This document shows positions 1-13,000 of a DNA stretch of 64,000 bases, piece by piece. Every line of letters starts with the position of its first letter. Position 1 is the first letter of the stretch. The notes beneath the pieces were generated by a model that saw nothing but the letters and a program-made list of their open reading frames with translations, was not told where the DNA came from and made no database searches. The translations under genes and the position numbers were made by a program. Source of the DNA: Helopsaltes ochotensis (Eukaryota > Chordata > Aves > Passeriformes > Locustellidae); assembly GCA_013400155.1 (NCBI GenBank), contig VXBM01000425.1, positions 266,216 through 330,215 on the forward strand, in the 5' to 3' direction.

Positions 1-1077
1 ACCGCATCCATAAACTGATACCACAGGATGTGTAGCAAAAACTTTAGCATTGGAAGATAGAGAGCAAAGTTTAGCAGTAACCTCCTTAATTGAAACTATT
101 TCTTTAGAGTGAAAAAACCCACCAGCATAAATCCATCAGCACTCAGCTGCTCAAGCTCCTATTTCTACCCTATTTTTCTGCTTCTAATTTTATAATATTT
201 TATTTATATTTGAAAGAGAGACTGTAATTCTCTGAATGGATCTATATTTCACTGCCATGAAAAAAAAACTAAACCAAGATGACACGGGAGATGCCTGAAA
301 CTTCCGATTTATTGTGCTGTAAATAAAACAGCGGAGGGCAGGGTTAGATGGGACACTGGGAAAGAATTCTTACCTGTGAGGGTGGGGAGGCCCTGGCACA
401 GGGTGCTCAGAGAAGCTGTGGCTGCCCCTGGATCCCTGGCAGTGTCCAAGGCCAGCTTGGACAGGGCTTGGAGCACCCTGGGACAGTGGAAGGTGTCCCT
501 GCCTGTGGCAGGGGGTGGCACTGGATGGGCTTTAAGGTCCCTCCCAACTCAATTCATTCTGGGATTCTGTGATTCTGTGAAGACAGAGGGAATACTATCC
601 TGCCTGAAGACAGAATGCAGCTGTGGTCGTTGTTATGGCTATCATGAAGGACACTCACACTGGGAACAGCAAAGCCCCAAAACTTTGTATCCTTCACTCT
701 ATTGGAACTCTGCCCCTATCTGAGTGGGCCTCACATTTGGAACACAAATGCCTAGAATTATTCCAAGTTCCTGCCATCAGAACTGATGTATTAATCATAA
801 TCATTAATCATTAATAGCTCCTGTTACACCTCAGCAGAGGTGACTTGCTGGTCAAACACTGGAAAACAAACCCCAGACACAGAAGGCAATTCCCTACAGG
901 AGATCTCCATGTCTGCAACACTTCCATGATCTTTTGCTACCAATGGTTCAAGGCAGCCTTGACAGCAGGACTTTTACTGCAAGTCACGTCTCCAGGCACA
1001 GAGAATAAAGAGTGGTTTGGTGCTGAAATATTTCAGACCTTTGTGACTGCCTGCCACACGTTTTGTGCAGTGCTCAC
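1..1077 (-). other. SWT1 intron near the left edge
   Basis: This stretch is the intron after the last visible SWT1 exon. It holds one CR1 fragment (about 333-580) and a short AT-rich run near 787-817. I see no coding sequence that would supply the missing SWT1 C-terminus. Confidence 0.7.
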
Positions 1078-4000
1078 CTGCCAATGCCCTCACGGATGTC
1101 CTTCACTGCTGCCAACAGCTTCTGCAGGCCCAAAAAAGCCTCCTCAAACGAGGCCTTGGCAGCCATGGTCATTGCACTGGGGTCCAGCTTCTGGAATAGC
1201 TCAACACTGAAATCCAGAAGAAATAAAGAAAACCAGTCAATTAAAAAGCTCAGAGTTCAGAGAAACCCAGCATCTCTTTTGTGCTTGTATTTTGTCTATT
1301 AAAACAAAAAGGTCAAATATAAATCACACTATCTAAAACAGTCTCAGAGTAAATGGAGTAAATTACCACTGCTGATTAGCTGAGTCCTTACAGACCACCA
1401 GAAGTGGAGTTACTTTGTGCCTGGCTGCTCAGAGCCCCTCCTTGGAAAAGATTGCAGACTAAGACAACAAAAAGTAAAGACAGTACCTATTCAGATTTTA
1501 TCAGAAGATATGGCATTGCAGTGAGTTTCCAGCAGGTTTTTTAAAAAATAACCAAAATAAAAGCAATGGTAAAACATCTAGATGGAAGAGGAGGTAATTT
1601 CCTGCAATTCTGAGTTTACATGAAAAAGGAAATTCACTAGATTCTGCATTTCAGAAAGTGAAGAATTTTGCTTAACAACAAAATGTTTTCTATTTTGATT
1701 TTGAAGTTTTAGAATAGGATATAGAATTTTGCATGAGCCAGTAGACCTCCACTGCCTTTGAAAAGAAAATAACCACAAGAAAATTAAGATCTCAGATGCT
1801 ATTTTATGGTTAAATACAAGATTTTCATGGATGTTTCACACCTGTGGGGTTTCCAACTTCATTTCCCAGGGCAACTCATTTCAGCTGCTGCACAGAAAAA
1901 GAGTAGCAGACTGACATAAAAATTTGCATGCTCCCAACTTTTGTATGACAGGTTGTATGATTTTGGGGGGGATTTTTGGGGTCAATTTAGATTAATTACA
2001 GAGTAAAAAAGCACAGGTTCTAAAGTGTGCTTGTTTAAAAGTTATCTAAGGTAATGTGTTAGTTCTGAGCCCCTTTAGCAAGCTGTACCTGTACAAGTTC
2101 ATGGTGTTCCAAACACCTTCCAGGACCGACCAGATTTCCTGGTGCCTGTTTTCCTGAGCCACAGGAAAGCTGGGATGTAGCTCTTTTTCCTCAGTGCTTT
2201 GCAGATTGGGCACCGTGGCTTCCATTTTTTCACACGCAGCATTTTCTGAAAGAACCATGATGTCTTCTGATAAATCCTGCTCACTGTCTGCCCTCACCTT
2301 ATAAAACAGTTCAGCAAACAAATAATCAATGTGTTTGGTTCCTAACTTCAGAAAACCAGAATCTACACATTCCTACAGATTTTTTTAAAGCAATGCTGAA
2401 GAAATCAAGGCTGAACTCTTTGACTCATTAGACACCTTGGTTACAGTCTCTGCATCCAAAGCCTCTCTCAGTGGTTTGGGCTGGAAGAGATCTTAAAGCC
2501 CATCCTAGTCCCACTACTGCTGTGGGCAGAGACACCTTCCACCATCCCAGGTTGCTCCAAGCCCCATCCAAGCTGGCCTGGGACACTTCCAGGGATCCAG
2601 GGGCAGCCACAGCTTCTCTGGGCACTCTGTGCCAGAGCCTCACCACCCTCACAGGGAGGAATTTCCTTCCTGTCAAGTTTTTAAGACAGAGCCTGATTCT
2701 CATGAGAGCAGAACCTGAGGGCTGACTGCATCACACAGAGGTCCCAGCACAGATCACTCCTGGCCTTCTTTCTTCCCCCTCCAGCCTTTTCCAAAGACAC
2801 CAAGAACCCTTTACAGCTGTTCTGACCTATCTTCTTTCCCATAAATCCAAATACTTCATCCATGCTCATGGCTCCAGTTTTTATGCCATTACATACAAAA
2901 TGTATGACAGTAACCATAACCAAGATAGTTGGAATTTCCTCCACAGCAACTCAGAGCTGAGCTGGGAGTGAAGACCAACTTCTGAGAACACAAAAGGTAT
3001 CAGGACAATCCCCAGTAACCATCACAAACCATGTGATACAAGGGAGTCCCTTCTTCAGCTACAAAGACAATGAAAGCTGAAATAACACACTCAAGAACAA
3101 GCAATATGGGACCCATGTCAGAAGGAAAAACACAAGTTTAATCTCTAAGGGCCATCAGATACAAATGCAATGGAAAACTAAGACAAAATGATGTTTTTCA
3201 GTCACCCTTCCAATACTAAAACATTTATATTAGGGAAAAAATGTACCAGCAGATATTCACTTTGTGAAAATAAAAATTCAAGTCAGGGTCTCTTAATTTA
3301 GAAAAGATCCCAGCAACATTTCCTGGAGTCATCAGTGGAAATGAGCGGAAAAATTGAAAAATCTAAGCTGGGTTTGGAACATGGAACAACTCAAGGATGG
3401 GGTGAGGTGGACAAACACCAAAGCTGCCCTTACCTCCCCGAGGGTCTCACAGAGTTTTGTCACTTCAGCATAAGCCTGGGGCAGGACACCGTTGTAGTCT
3501 GACCTGCAGCTGAAGGCATGGAGCAGCTTTTTGGATTCCTGCAGCAGGATACGCACTGTTGAGGAGTCAAATGGTTTATCTGATGTTTAGACATTAATGC
3601 AAGAGGAAGAAAAAAAAAAGTTAGGATTTAACAGTCTTGGCAGGCAAATTTAATGCTCAAATACCTAGATTAACAGAAGCACATGAAAAGCCTAGGGAAG
3701 TGGTTTGGAAGCATCACGTACAACAATCTCAGAGAACACGTATGAGATTGCTCACTCCTTAACAAAGTCTTCCAAATTTATCCTGGGATCTTGCACGAGG
3801 ATCAAGTGGCATATCTAGAATAATTGTGCAGAACAGCAATATCCCAAAGAGGAAGAACCAAGAAATCACAGGATATCCTGAGTGGGAAGAGAACCACCAG
3901 GATCACGGAGTCCAACCCCTGGCCCTGCCCAGAGACCCCAACACTCCCACCCTGTGCATCCCTGGCAGCACTGTCCAAACCCTCCTGGAGCTCTGGCAGC

Positions 4001-7000
4001 CTCACGGCTGTGCCCATTCCCTGGGGAGCCTGGGCAGTGCCCAGCACACCCTGGGGGAGTTCACCAGGTCTGTCAAAATCAAACGCTCAAAGACATCTTT
4101 AAACAAATAGAAGGTTTGTGGTGGTTTTTTTTGTTTGTTTGGTTGGATTTTTTTGGTTGGCTTCTTTTTAAAACAAACCTCCCTGCCCTCACATACCACA
4201 ATAAATATCCTTTGCTCCTCCATAATTTTTTTGGCAAATTCAGATCATTTGGTCACAAGTAACATGGGCACAAAGGAGGGAAAAGGATCATTTGCTTTTT
4301 AAAGAGAATTCAGAACCTTTGGTGACCATTAATACATACAGTCAGTTCTATAATTCAAATCAGAACAGGGAGGCTTTTTACAAGTTTACAATTAACATTC
4401 TCAGGGACTGTTACCTGCATAAAGGTGTTTCGAAAGACATTCAATGGTTGAAAGTAAACTCCTTGGCACCACATAACCAAAAACAGCCATCCAGTGTTTT
4501 TTATAACATTTCAGCAGGTTTGCTAAGGTCCACGGTGGCTTCAGATACAGGATCTGGAAGGGAGTATGTTAAAAAGTCAAAGGCTGGTTTTCATTTAGAC
4601 ATATTCCTGTACATTCCACAAATGCTCTGTTCTTCAAGAATGTGATGATTTGTGACTGCTGAAGGAGAATTTCAGTGATTCCTCAGAAATAAGACCATTC
4701 CTGATTTAAACAAGTGTATCTATTAAAAAAGATTTGATTCAGCAGCACCATGGGTTAAACAATGATGCTCATTCAGAAGCAATGCACAATCAGTCTTATG
4801 ATTTGTGGTTACCCATTCCTCAAAAACTCTTGATACTTTTGATTTATTTCAAAACTGAACTAATGAGTTACTTGTGCACAAAAGCCAACAGTAACAAGAA
4901 CAAAAAGAACAACAGTAAATATGCCTTTGACTTTCCAATACTGTTACAAAGTAAAAATAAACACTGTGACTATTTATACATGAACTAAAACACATGTATT
5001 GCAAATAAACTGAGAATTCACTACTATCAGGTGAAACCAGTGTTTGAAGAGATGTTAAAAGAAATTAAGTGAACAGGGAAGTGATTAAAAGCTTAGCAGC
5101 TAATCAGGGCATCTTGGGAAACAACTGTCACCCCATGATTCTGGAGGATTTTGAAAGCCACAGAGGCTTATCTGCAAAAAAAGTCAACTTTTAACAACCC
5201 CCCACCAGCTATAAAAAGGAATCTAAAGTAAAGCATGGATCAGTTGAAAATGCCTTGTACATGGGTATTTATCTTCTGCAAACAATACATTCACAAGTGT
5301 GTTTCGAGGTTCTCATTAGTACCCTTGTCATTCTGTATCTGCACTGGAATCAATTTAGCTGTGAAGTTTTATCCACATCTGTTCTGGTGGGAAAGAAATG
5401 CCTGCAACAAATATTATACAGAACATGACAGAATTATTTCTTGCAGGCTGTATTTACAGTGCAGGAATTTACTTGACTAGAAAAGCTGAAACAGAATTTT
5501 ATTTGCCACTAATAGAAAGAATTCTGACACTTCACACTGAGAAACCAGCACCCCTGTTACGCTGCCATTAAAATTCTAATAAAATACTGCACATGTTGCA
5601 CACTAGTGGTAAAACAAGATAATTTTGCTATAAAATGAAATATTAGAAGTGGATACTGAGCTGTTCCCTGTGAGTGATATCAGGGACCTGGATGGCTTGG
5701 CACAGGTATTAATAGCAATAGAAGACCAAGGACACTCAAACCTCTCAATAGCCAAAATATCAAGGAAGATGATGTAAGAAACCACCTCCATCCACAGGTT
5801 TCCAAATGCAAGTTTCATTTCAGTCTCCAAAATACAAGATAAAGCTTCTCCTAAGTTCCTTTCAAGGTCTGGAAGCACATTTGGGAATTGTGCAGTAAAA
5901 CCAGCACTGCCTCTTGTCTTCCCAAGTTCTGTATCTGTCAAACCAATGACACAAAAGGTATTTATTGAAACTGGGTTTATATCTAATTCATGTTGATGGT
6001 ACATGAAGAACTTGTCCCCATAAACAAAGACAGACTGCACTTCAGTTTATAGAGCAGATGTGCTACACCCAATTAAGTTTCAAGTATTTCTAGTCATACC
6101 CACTTGTAACTGTGTGTATTTTTAATTAAGAGCTACTAACCAAGAAGGTTAATTTCCCCAGAGTATCACTCATTAGTGATCTTATCCACATTTCTTTTTT
6201 CCTTAAATAACTTAGATCATATACAGCCAGCAGGGTTAGCAGCAAGCACAAGAGGATCACTTCTGAGCTCTCTAAGCTGTACATGTATCTTTGGAAAAAT
6301 GAAAAAAACCTCCTTCAGTCCCAAAAAGTTTAGCACACCTTTTACATTACTCTAAACACAGGAAATTATTGCAGTGTTTTATTCTATAAAATAAAAATAC
6401 ATCCTATTTGAGTTTCCTAGAACTCTGAGACAGATGGTTTAATTAATGCCTCGAACTTTCAGAAAACCTTCCTCAAACCAAAAACATTCCTAAGGATTCA
6501 AAGCATAGGAAAACTGGAGGTATAGTAGCCACTGTTCTTCCTCTACCCCACTGATTTTTCCACACTCACAAAACAGCATATTCCACAGACTCACCCTGCT
6601 TTGGCTGCTGCAGCTCCTCAGAGTTCTGGGGCCTGTTTGCATTCACATTCTGCAGAGCAGTGACCAGATCAGCTTTGCAGAATGCCTTGACCTCACTCAC
6701 AATGGCTTTGTTACACAAATTTTTATCATCCCTAGAAAAGAGTTAATTGTTGTCAAAAAAAGGAATAAAAGCAGCACACTCTAAAAACCTGTGTTGTCAC
6801 GGCGCACAGCCAAAGGATGAGACACAGACTCTCAGCAGGTGGAAGAGCAAAAGAGAGCATGACCTTTATTCTGACTCCATTTATACATTCTTCATTTCAA
6901 CCATGGATTGGCTGAGAGTGTTGCCACCTCTCCCATTCCACTGGGGAAACCAACAATCCATCAACTCTCTCCTCCTCTATGAAAATATGTAAACAATAGT

Positions 7001-10000
7001 TATTTATAGCTGAGAGTATGAGAAACTTGTTGCAAGAATGAAAACTCATCAGAAGGCTAAAAAACCAGGGCGACAAACCTGTATTTGGAAAACTTACTTT
7101 GTGAACTTCATTATACAGACAAAGTTCTCTTTCTCAGGCAATTAGAAACAGGTCAAAAAATTAAACCAGAAAATTAAATAAAAATGAGAAACATACCGAA
7201 AAGTGTTTCAGGGTCTAGGTTTAAGAAAATAAAAGCTATAATTACCACAGCAATGATGCTTGGTTCCTATGATCTCAGAAAGCAAACCAGGCAATAATTC
7301 TAAGACAGTACTATCTTATTTGATGGCTACAGTTAATTCTCCTCATTGAGAGAGATTTAACTGTTCTGCTGGCCAAATCCTTATCCCAGATGCCACTCTG
7401 AGGTTCTGTTCCAGCAGAACTACCTTAAAAATCCAGAATGAAGTTTCATCCCAGTACTTTATCAAAAATTCCCATTGCTTCTATTGGTAGAGGATAAAGG
7501 AATTTTTGGATGAAAAGTGATGCCTTAAGTTTTAGCTTTCATGTTTTCAGATTCTGTGCTGCCCAGGGGTGCAGTTCTGAGCCTCACATTCAGTGCTGTA
7601 AGTTCCCTTCACAGAGTAGTTAGACAAAACAAATCCTTTTCCTGCTGAAGACCAAGGACAAGGAGTACAAGTTTCAGGCCCAAAAGCACAAACAAGGGTG
7701 GACTGAAGGGAGGAACAAGAAGGATGAGACCTCACAACCTGAAGCTGTAATTGGACAATTAAACCCCAATATGCAGATGGACCAAAACTTATAAAAGTGT
7801 AAGACCTCATGACCAGTCATCCATTTTGTGACCAGTCAGCCGTTTTGTGACCCTTCTCAGTCCACCTTGGGTGTAGCCCTGGTCAGGCCCTGTCCTGCCC
7901 AAGGTGTACCCTAAAGGCCTTTCAATAAATCCCTACTTTATTCTCTAGCTCTGTCCAGTCTCTGTTCCAGGTCAGCCTTCCCAAGGCATCAAAAGCAGTT
8001 CAGAAGTCATCTCCCAGTGAAACCTAACTCACCATCACTACCCTATGAATACTGTGATGGAAAAGGGATTTTCAGCAGCCACCTGTGTCAACTTGAAGAA
8101 CCCAAATGGTGCCCAGAGAGTTAAACCTACTCACTGAACTGGGCAGGAACTGATTCTAGCCAAGACCAGAACAAGTAGAGCCAAGGAGTATTAGTCCTTC
8201 AAGCTGGCTTCACCTGCTCATGTCAAATTCAGAACCAATACCCAGAGATGAGCTGTTATCCTCACAAACAAGAACAGCAGCAAAACAGGAACAGCAGCAA
8301 AACAGGAACAGCAGCAAAACAGGAACAGCAGCAAATCCATTCCCACTTTCCCTCTTTCTAGGATTAACCCCTTGTTTGCTTCTGCTTGCCTGGCTGGGAA
8401 CAGGGATAAAGTCTCTAACTGGATCTCAGTCCTTAATTCACATATTTTTTTCAATTTGGTAACTGCAATAATATTTTTTATGAGAAACCAGAATAAAAGC
8501 TGAGAAACCTATGCTTCAGCAAGCTTTAAAATTGAATATTGAGTAAGCTGAATTCTATTTCAGGCCTCAAACTCATGAAGGTGATTCCATCTCCAATTGT
8601 AGTGTTTTATTAAATCCTCCTACTCTAGCTTTTAAGAGAGTGATTGCCCTTTTAAGAGCTTACTTCAGACACTGCTCTTTCTTTAAGCCCTGATTTGAAA
8701 GCAGCGCGCCAGGAGAGCTAAAGGCACCCAGGAACTCACGTGCAGAGGACGACAAGAGCTTGTGGGAAGAGCTTCTGGTACTGCAGGCAGCACTGCAGGA
8801 CGCGGTCGTCGTTGTTCTCGTCGCTCAGGCCATCTGCAAAGGCAGCGCAGACACAGCTGAGGGATGTGGGCACAGCTCAGCCTCACAAACCCCTCAGTGC
8901 ACTCATGGTGCTCTTTCTGCATTTAACACTCCCCACACAAGGATGCAAGTGTGAGGTGAAAGTGGGAAACAACTGGTAGAACGACAGATAGTGAAGGCAC
9001 TCGCATGCCACAGCCTTGGATACACTCTGAAGGCTGCTGTAAGAAATTAGCCCATTTGAATTAGCAAACAGCAGAGTGAAGAAATCCCCATTAAATTCAG
9101 AATTCTAAGGTTGCCACTAGGTGAAATGCAAGGATGAATACCCAGCACAAATGGATTGTACATATATTACACATTTTTTCAGAAGCCAGCTGCATGGATT
9201 GCCCCCACAGTTTGGAATCCTGGCTCTTGAGACACTTGTAGATGAACTGCACTGCAGGGATAGCTTTGTCCCGAACATGCTGCAACATTCTCCCCTTCTT
9301 CAAGTTGTCCAGCTCTTGTAGGACAACCCAGGGAATTATTAATGCAAGTCTATCAACTCCTGGAAGAAAAAGAAACACCACCAATAAACAAAGGTATTTG
9401 CAGGAGCAACACCAACTACTAAAGAGAACTTTCAATTCAAGAATCATATTTTTATGCAAGTTCACACCTTTTTGCCAATAGTTTTCATATTCCTTGCTCG
9501 AGGGAATTTAGCATTTGAAAAACAGCTGAAAAAGCTGACTTCCCTCTTTCTAATCTAACCTCAATCTGGCACTACACTGATTACACAGAAAAGTGACAAT
9601 ACTAGGCAAACAAAAGAGACACAATTTTAATCAGCAGAATACTTCGACAACATGATAACACATTTGCAGCAATTATCTTGGCACACACCCACGGTAAGAT
9701 GTTGCTGCAAGGTGAAACAGCAGCTGGAATACCAGGCTGCACACACCTGAGTGACCACAGCAACCTCTGTGCCAAAACAAGCTGCAAAAAAATGAAGCAA
9801 GGGCTTGTGTCCATTGCCAACCAGCACTCCTAAACAGGATGTGTGGCTATTGGAGCATGGTTTTATTTGTAGGTAAGTACAGGCTGAACTTTTAATCTTT
9901 TTTATGAAATACAAAGTAAATCAGAAGTTTAATGACTGTTCTGTTGGTCCACCTATGACAAATACTTCAACGTTTTCTTTCTCATTCACATTATGAGAAC

Positions 10001-13000
10001 AGAATTTTGAAAAAATGCATTAATAACCAGCTACTTTGTAATAAATAGGCCAGGAATCAGCAGCCTTCTTAACATAGTGGGTCTGGTGCAGGACCAGAAA
10101 CTGGGAGGTGCAGTATCCTAAAAAGGCATCTCAGTGTACCAAAGACAACAGCATTCCTAACCTGGGAGAAGAAATACAGTCTGACACACTCCTGAAAATC
10201 ACTCAGGCCCTAAGGAAAGGTATTTTCCAGATGGCTGGAATAACTGTGTTCACTAGCTGAAAGCATCAAAGCACCCTAAGCATTCTGAAAGATTCCAGAT
10301 ATGCCTACCAAGAATGGAAGTGCACGATCCTAATCCTGCAAACATTAAATAACCAACAGCTTCCCAGCATATTAGCAGCAGATATTAAAGCCAGGGTCTG
10401 CATTCTGAATTCCCGAGGAATTGCTCAGTACTGCCACCTTTACCAAGACAGAAACAAAGCACTGACTGCTCAACACTTTTAGACTGTTAGAAAAACAAAT
10501 GCTAAAACGAGACTAGAAAATAGAGTTATCCCTAGTAAGGGGTTAAATGCTTAAATTATGTTCTTAGAAAGGGTTAAGACTTATTTACTGCTATGAATTC
10601 AAGCATATTCCTGGGAATATCTGCCATGACTCTCTGGAGGTACATGGGCTATAAGCACAGTAGGTTCTGCTTCTACATCTGTGGTTTCCCTAGGATGCAG
10701 CTTGTTTGGGTTCACAGAACCAGGCTCTCAAGTCTGTGCCTTCTGCCTCTGCGTGAAACCTGCTGCCTTTTTTTAAGGTGCCCAGCGCTTAGTTTCTTTC
10801 AGGTAGCCTGAAGCTCTTACACCTTTTTCCTTACAATCTCTTGCTCATCAGAACCTATTTACATACCTGGTATATCCTCAGATTTCAGGGATCTCACAAA
10901 CTCAAGGTGACTAATCATTATATTTGTGTCAATCACCACTAGGATGTTCAGACCAGAACTAAAAGCCCCTAGGGGAAAAGAAGAGAAAGAAGAGAAAACA
11001 GCAGAAATACTCAGTTGTGTGCTCCCTACTCAGACCATCAATACTGTAATTACTTGTTGCAAGCAGAGAGCAGAGCAGATCCAATCATGACATACCAGCA
11101 GAAATATTTAAATCCTGCTCTGGAAGATCTATCTCCATGCTTGTGAGTTCTCCACAGGTCTGTACTACAGACAGGGCCATCCTCTTCTCCACACGAGCAA
11201 CGTGCAAGTCTTCGACTATCTGCATCTACAGTGAGAAAACGTGCATGGGTGCAATCCACTGAAAGGAATCGCTTCATAATTCTTCCTCAAAAAGATACTT
11301 TTGCATTAGAGCTGTTAAAATTGCCTCAAAATGATGTCCGAAAAATTTTAAGCCAGTACAGGAAATGTAAATCCACGAGAACTTCTGCATATGCTCCATT
11401 AAAGACATCCAAAATATGGCCTAGAAAGACTTATGACGTTTCTACATGATATTCAAAAACTTTGCTATATTTTTTTTGCTACAGAAATTGCAAGTTTCCG
11501 AGAAGACACTTCTTAAAAAAATGTTTCTCTTCCAACTAAAAAGTTAAAGGATGAAAAGTGAGATAGATGGAGCCTATTAGCAACTACGAAGGCCCTTTTC
11601 TTGCACATGGTAACAGAAAGATACTCTTTATCTCAGAAGGTTCCAGATTAGCAGCACTTCGGCAAGTTTGCTTAGTTTTCCAAATAAATGCTCCACATTT
11701 GAGTATAAATCATGAGTCAACAATGCCAAATGCTAGGAAAGGTCACGGAATTGTCCAGTTATACAACCTCAGTGCCCTTGGTCTTTAAGAAAACTCAGAA
11801 GTGTTAAATGAATGCATTACCAACCTCTTGGTCTGTTTCTGTGTTCTGACTGTCTTGAAGGGGTGGAGAGTCTTCAGAGCTCTGTAAGGAGAATTAAAAA
11901 CACCACAACCACATGCCTTACCAACCTCACAAAAGATCAAGGAATACTGAGGTACAAGGGATCCCCAGGTCACAAGTTTTGGAATACAGCAAAAAAAAGT
12001 CCCTCACTCACCTCTGGGACACGCACAGGCTTTCTGACCTCACCTCCCTGGTAGGAGTCAGATGAGCATGGGACCTCAACATTCTAGAAACAAGCAGGAA
12101 CAGAAGAACAACATGTCTTGTAGGGCATTTTAGAGAACACTGGGGAATTCCCAAGTGAATAGGGAACATAAACTACAATTATTAGCATCTACAGTATCAT
12201 TTTAATAGGACTTAGTTGCATGGCTTTCTTTTAAATAAGCAACAGTGGATTACAAAGCAAATTCCAGCTGAACATTAACCCCCCCAACCTTTTTTGACAT
12301 TGAAGGTGCTAGACCAGGCTGCCCAGAGAGTTTGTGGAGTCTCTACCCTTTGTCCTGGGCAACCAGCTCTGGCTGACCCTGCTTGAGCAAGGGGGCTGGA
12401 CCGGACGATCTCCAGAGGTGCCTTCCAACCTCAGTGACTCCCCAGCTTTGCATGCAATAACTCTTAGCATACACACAAAATGCTCACACTACCATAACAC
12501 AAACTGGAATCTCCAAAGATTCTGGACATTTACACCAGACCAACATCAAAAAAAAGCCCCATGCTCAAGATTGAGCTTGTGTTTGGCTCTGCACCTCAAC
12601 CTGAGCTTAGAAACAAACCCGGCACAGATAAAAGGCAAGTTCTGCAGCACACACACCAAGTTAGTCCCACATCCACCCCAAGCTCTCCTGGCATCACTCT
12701 GGCAGCAAGTTTTCCTTGGTTCAGTTTATTCATTCCAAAAATGAAATAACCATATCGGCTCAAAACAAAAAAAATCAGTTGATTTATATCTAAACTAAAG
12801 TATTCCACAGCCCCAGCAGCAAAGCAAAGCCATGAAAGCATCTGTGCAGACAAAACCCCAACATACAGGACCTTTACCCTTCTGCTCTGTTTAACATTTA
12901 GCTGAGGAACATGGAAACAAGGTTTACATTGGGATCAGAAAAATCCACTAGTTACTATGAAACCTGTCTGGATTCTGTAAGAAGACAGTCTGCTCATATA

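Noticed and set aside
8273..8335. Possible CRISPR-like array
   Set aside because: Units are contiguous and 17 bp with no spacers, in a vertebrate intron. It is an ordinary tandem repeat.
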